Notes under the pieces: model-generated | Seen by the model: the letters and a program-made list of their open reading frames with translations, nothing else | Databases searched by the model: none | What the model was told of the DNA's origin: nothing | Shown here: one piece after another, positions 62,946-64,000 of the stretch | Position numbering within the stretch: the stretch's first letter is position 1 | How the letters are laid out: every line of letters begins with the position of its first letter | Assembly: GCF_900499005.1 (NCBI RefSeq) | Contig: NZ_LS991316.1 | Span: 418,717 to 482,716, forward strand | Reading direction: 5' to 3' | Length of the DNA: 64,000 nucleotides | Source of the DNA: Actinomyces culturomici | Lineage (GTDB): Bacteria; Actinomycetota; Actinomycetes; Actinomycetales; Actinomycetaceae | Position numbers and translations under genes: made by a program

Positions 62946-64000
62946 TCAGGAGAGCAATGGCGCGAGGGTGAGCCACAGGAGGACGACGTTGAGCCCGACG
63001 ATGAGGGCGGCGACGAGCGTGGAGGCGATTCGCGTCGCCGTCCCATCGGCCTCGTCGCCCATGAGCTCTCGGTTCCGGGTGAGGCTCATCAGCGGGATGA
63101 TCGCGAAGGGGATCCCGAAGGAGAGGACGACCTGGGAGACGACGAGCGCCCAGGTGGGCTCCGCTCCGAGCGCGAGGATGATAAGGGCGGGCACGAGGGT
63201 GATGAGGCGGCGGACGAGGAGCGGGATCTTCGCGTGGAGGAGGCCCGCCATGATCTCCGATCCGGCGTAGGCGCCGACGGAGGTGGAGGCGAGCCCGGAG
63301 GCGAGGAGCCCGATCGCGAAGATCGTCCCGACCGCCGGCCCGAGGGCGTGCGCGATCGCGGCGTGGGCGCCCTCGATCGTGTCGGTGCCCGCGACGCCGT
63401 GGAGGGCGGAGGCCGCGACGAGGAGCAGGCCGATGTTGACGAGGCCCGCGAGGCCGAGCGCCCACACGATGTCGATGCGCGTCGCCCTCAGAAGCTGCGG
63501 GAGGCGCTCGCGCGAGGGGAGCGCGTCGTGGTGGTCGTTGACGAGGGAGGAGTGGAGGTAGACGGCGTGCGGCATCACCGTCGCGCCGAGCATCGAGGCG
63601 GCGACGAGGACGGAGTCCGGTCCGGCGAAGCGCGGGAGGAGGCCGGAAGCGACGCCCGCCGGGTCCGGCGGGGAGACGACAAGGCCCGCGAGGAAGCCGA
63701 TCGTGATGACGAGGAGGAGGGCGACGACGATCATCTCGAACCGCCTCTGCCGTCCCTCGTCCTGCCAGAGGAGGAGCAGCGTCGAGACCGCGCCGATGAT
63801 GAGTCCCCCGGGAAGGAGGGGGAGGCCGAAGAGGAGGTGGAGGGCGACGGCGCCGCCGATGACCTCGGCGAGGTCGGTCGCGGCGGCGACGACCTCGGCC
63901 TGGAACCAGAATGCGAGGCGGGCGGGCCGTCCGAGCCGCTCTCCGAGGAGGGCCGGGAGGGACTTCCCGGTGACGAGGCCGAGTTTCGCGCTCTCGTATT
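62946..64000 (-). CDS. mntH: Nramp-family divalent metal transporter, 5' end outside the window
   Basis: The C-terminal 350 residues or so of an Nramp/MntH protein are visible; the frame is open to the right edge, so the start and first helices (with the DPGN metal motif) lie outside. Seen are TDLAEVIGGAVALHLLFGLP, the TM6 metal-binding VMPHAVYLHS, and GLASTSVGAYAGSEIM. It should import Mn2+ or Fe2+ with protons. The visible part has about nine helices and normal length to the stop. Confidence 0.93.
   Translation of the reverse strand, partial: YESAKLGLVTGKSLPALLGERLGRPARLAFWFQAEVVAAATDLAEVIGGAVALHLLFGLPLLPGGLIIGAVSTLLLLWQDEGRQRRFEMIVVALLLVITIGFLAGLVVSPPDPAGVASGLLPRFAGPDSVLVAASMLGATVMPHAVYLHSSLVNDHHDALPSRERLPQLLRATRIDIVWALGLAGLVNIGLLLVAASALHGVAGTDTIEGAHAAIAHALGPAVGTIFAIGLLASGLASTSVGAYAGSEIMAGLLHAKIPLLVRRLITLVPALIILALGAEPTWALVVSQVVLSFGIPFAIIPLMSLTRNRELMGDEADGTATRIASTLVAALIVGLNVVLLWLTLAPLLS

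Overview
The window is about 70% GC, with dense gene packing, strong preference for C- or G-ending codons, many GTG starts and many 4-base ATGA/GTGA overlaps. Gene content is actinobacterial: WhiB, MtrA-MtrB-LpqB, a SigR/RsrA-type redox pair, Kgd-type 2-oxoglutarate enzyme, the mini ribosomal protein bL37, a lipoyl-less Kgd and a Cys-less RpiB. Together with wall-polymer genes this fits an Actinomyces/Schaalia-like member of Actinomycetaceae. That placement is inference; no rRNA or other decisive marker is present.

Layout. 1-3135: tail of one rfbB copy, a GT2 glycosyltransferase, a complete rfbB and a second GT2, i.e. a duplicated rfbB-plus-glycosyltransferase cassette for rhamnose-containing surface glycan. 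3153-11756: the conserved whiB2 neighbourhood (TIGR03089, WhiB, large GT2/membrane protein, DUF5719, metallopeptidase-like protein, DUF3499) with an MFS sugar-type permease inserted behind a LacI-type operator. 11855-19108: membrane protein, mtrA-mtrB-lpqB, comF and long-form hpf. 19321-24687: secA behind a predicted leaderless 17-codon upstream ORF, then Rv3235-family, LysM, an unknown protein and a small excisionase/BldC-type HTH protein. 24839-33322: SAF protein, CpaE-like ATPase, DUF6912, sbcC-sbcD, hisN and a class I glutamine amidotransferase.

33291-43114 is the most system-like part. A seven-gene minus-strand operon, coupled by 4-base overlaps or direct abutment, encodes a TagF-like CDP-alditol phosphotransferase, an IspD/TarI-type cytidylyltransferase, an extended SDR, a GlfT2-like galactofuranosyltransferase, a Wzm/Wzt ABC exporter and a membrane acyltransferase. 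A divergent tandem-GT2 protein faces it. Together they look like a complete pathway to make, export and acylate a phosphodiester-linked wall glycan. An intact IS30-family element (43157-44434, target duplication CAT) sits next to it, inside a dispersed palindromic repeat that recurs at three other intergenic sites.

44646-48826: rsgA, aroA, a DoxX-like protein, sigR with its anti-sigma factor behind a perfect SigR-type promoter, and the 24-codon bL37 gene. 48901-58896: LysE exporter, a GDSL-type hydrolase lacking the usual catalytic His, kgd, two CNNM/CorC-type proteins, an M23 peptidase and a GDPD. 58946-64000: NhaD antiporter, a DUF1648/DUF5808 membrane protein, tandem palindromic repeats, tRNA-Arg(CCG), rpiB and the 3' part of an Nramp metal transporter.

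A recurring regulatory theme is the leaderless promoter: a TANNNT-like -10 box, exactly six (once seven) bases, then the ATG/GTG. It occurs at eight or more genes here and was used to decide several starts. Gene functions are read from motifs and family knowledge; no searches were run.
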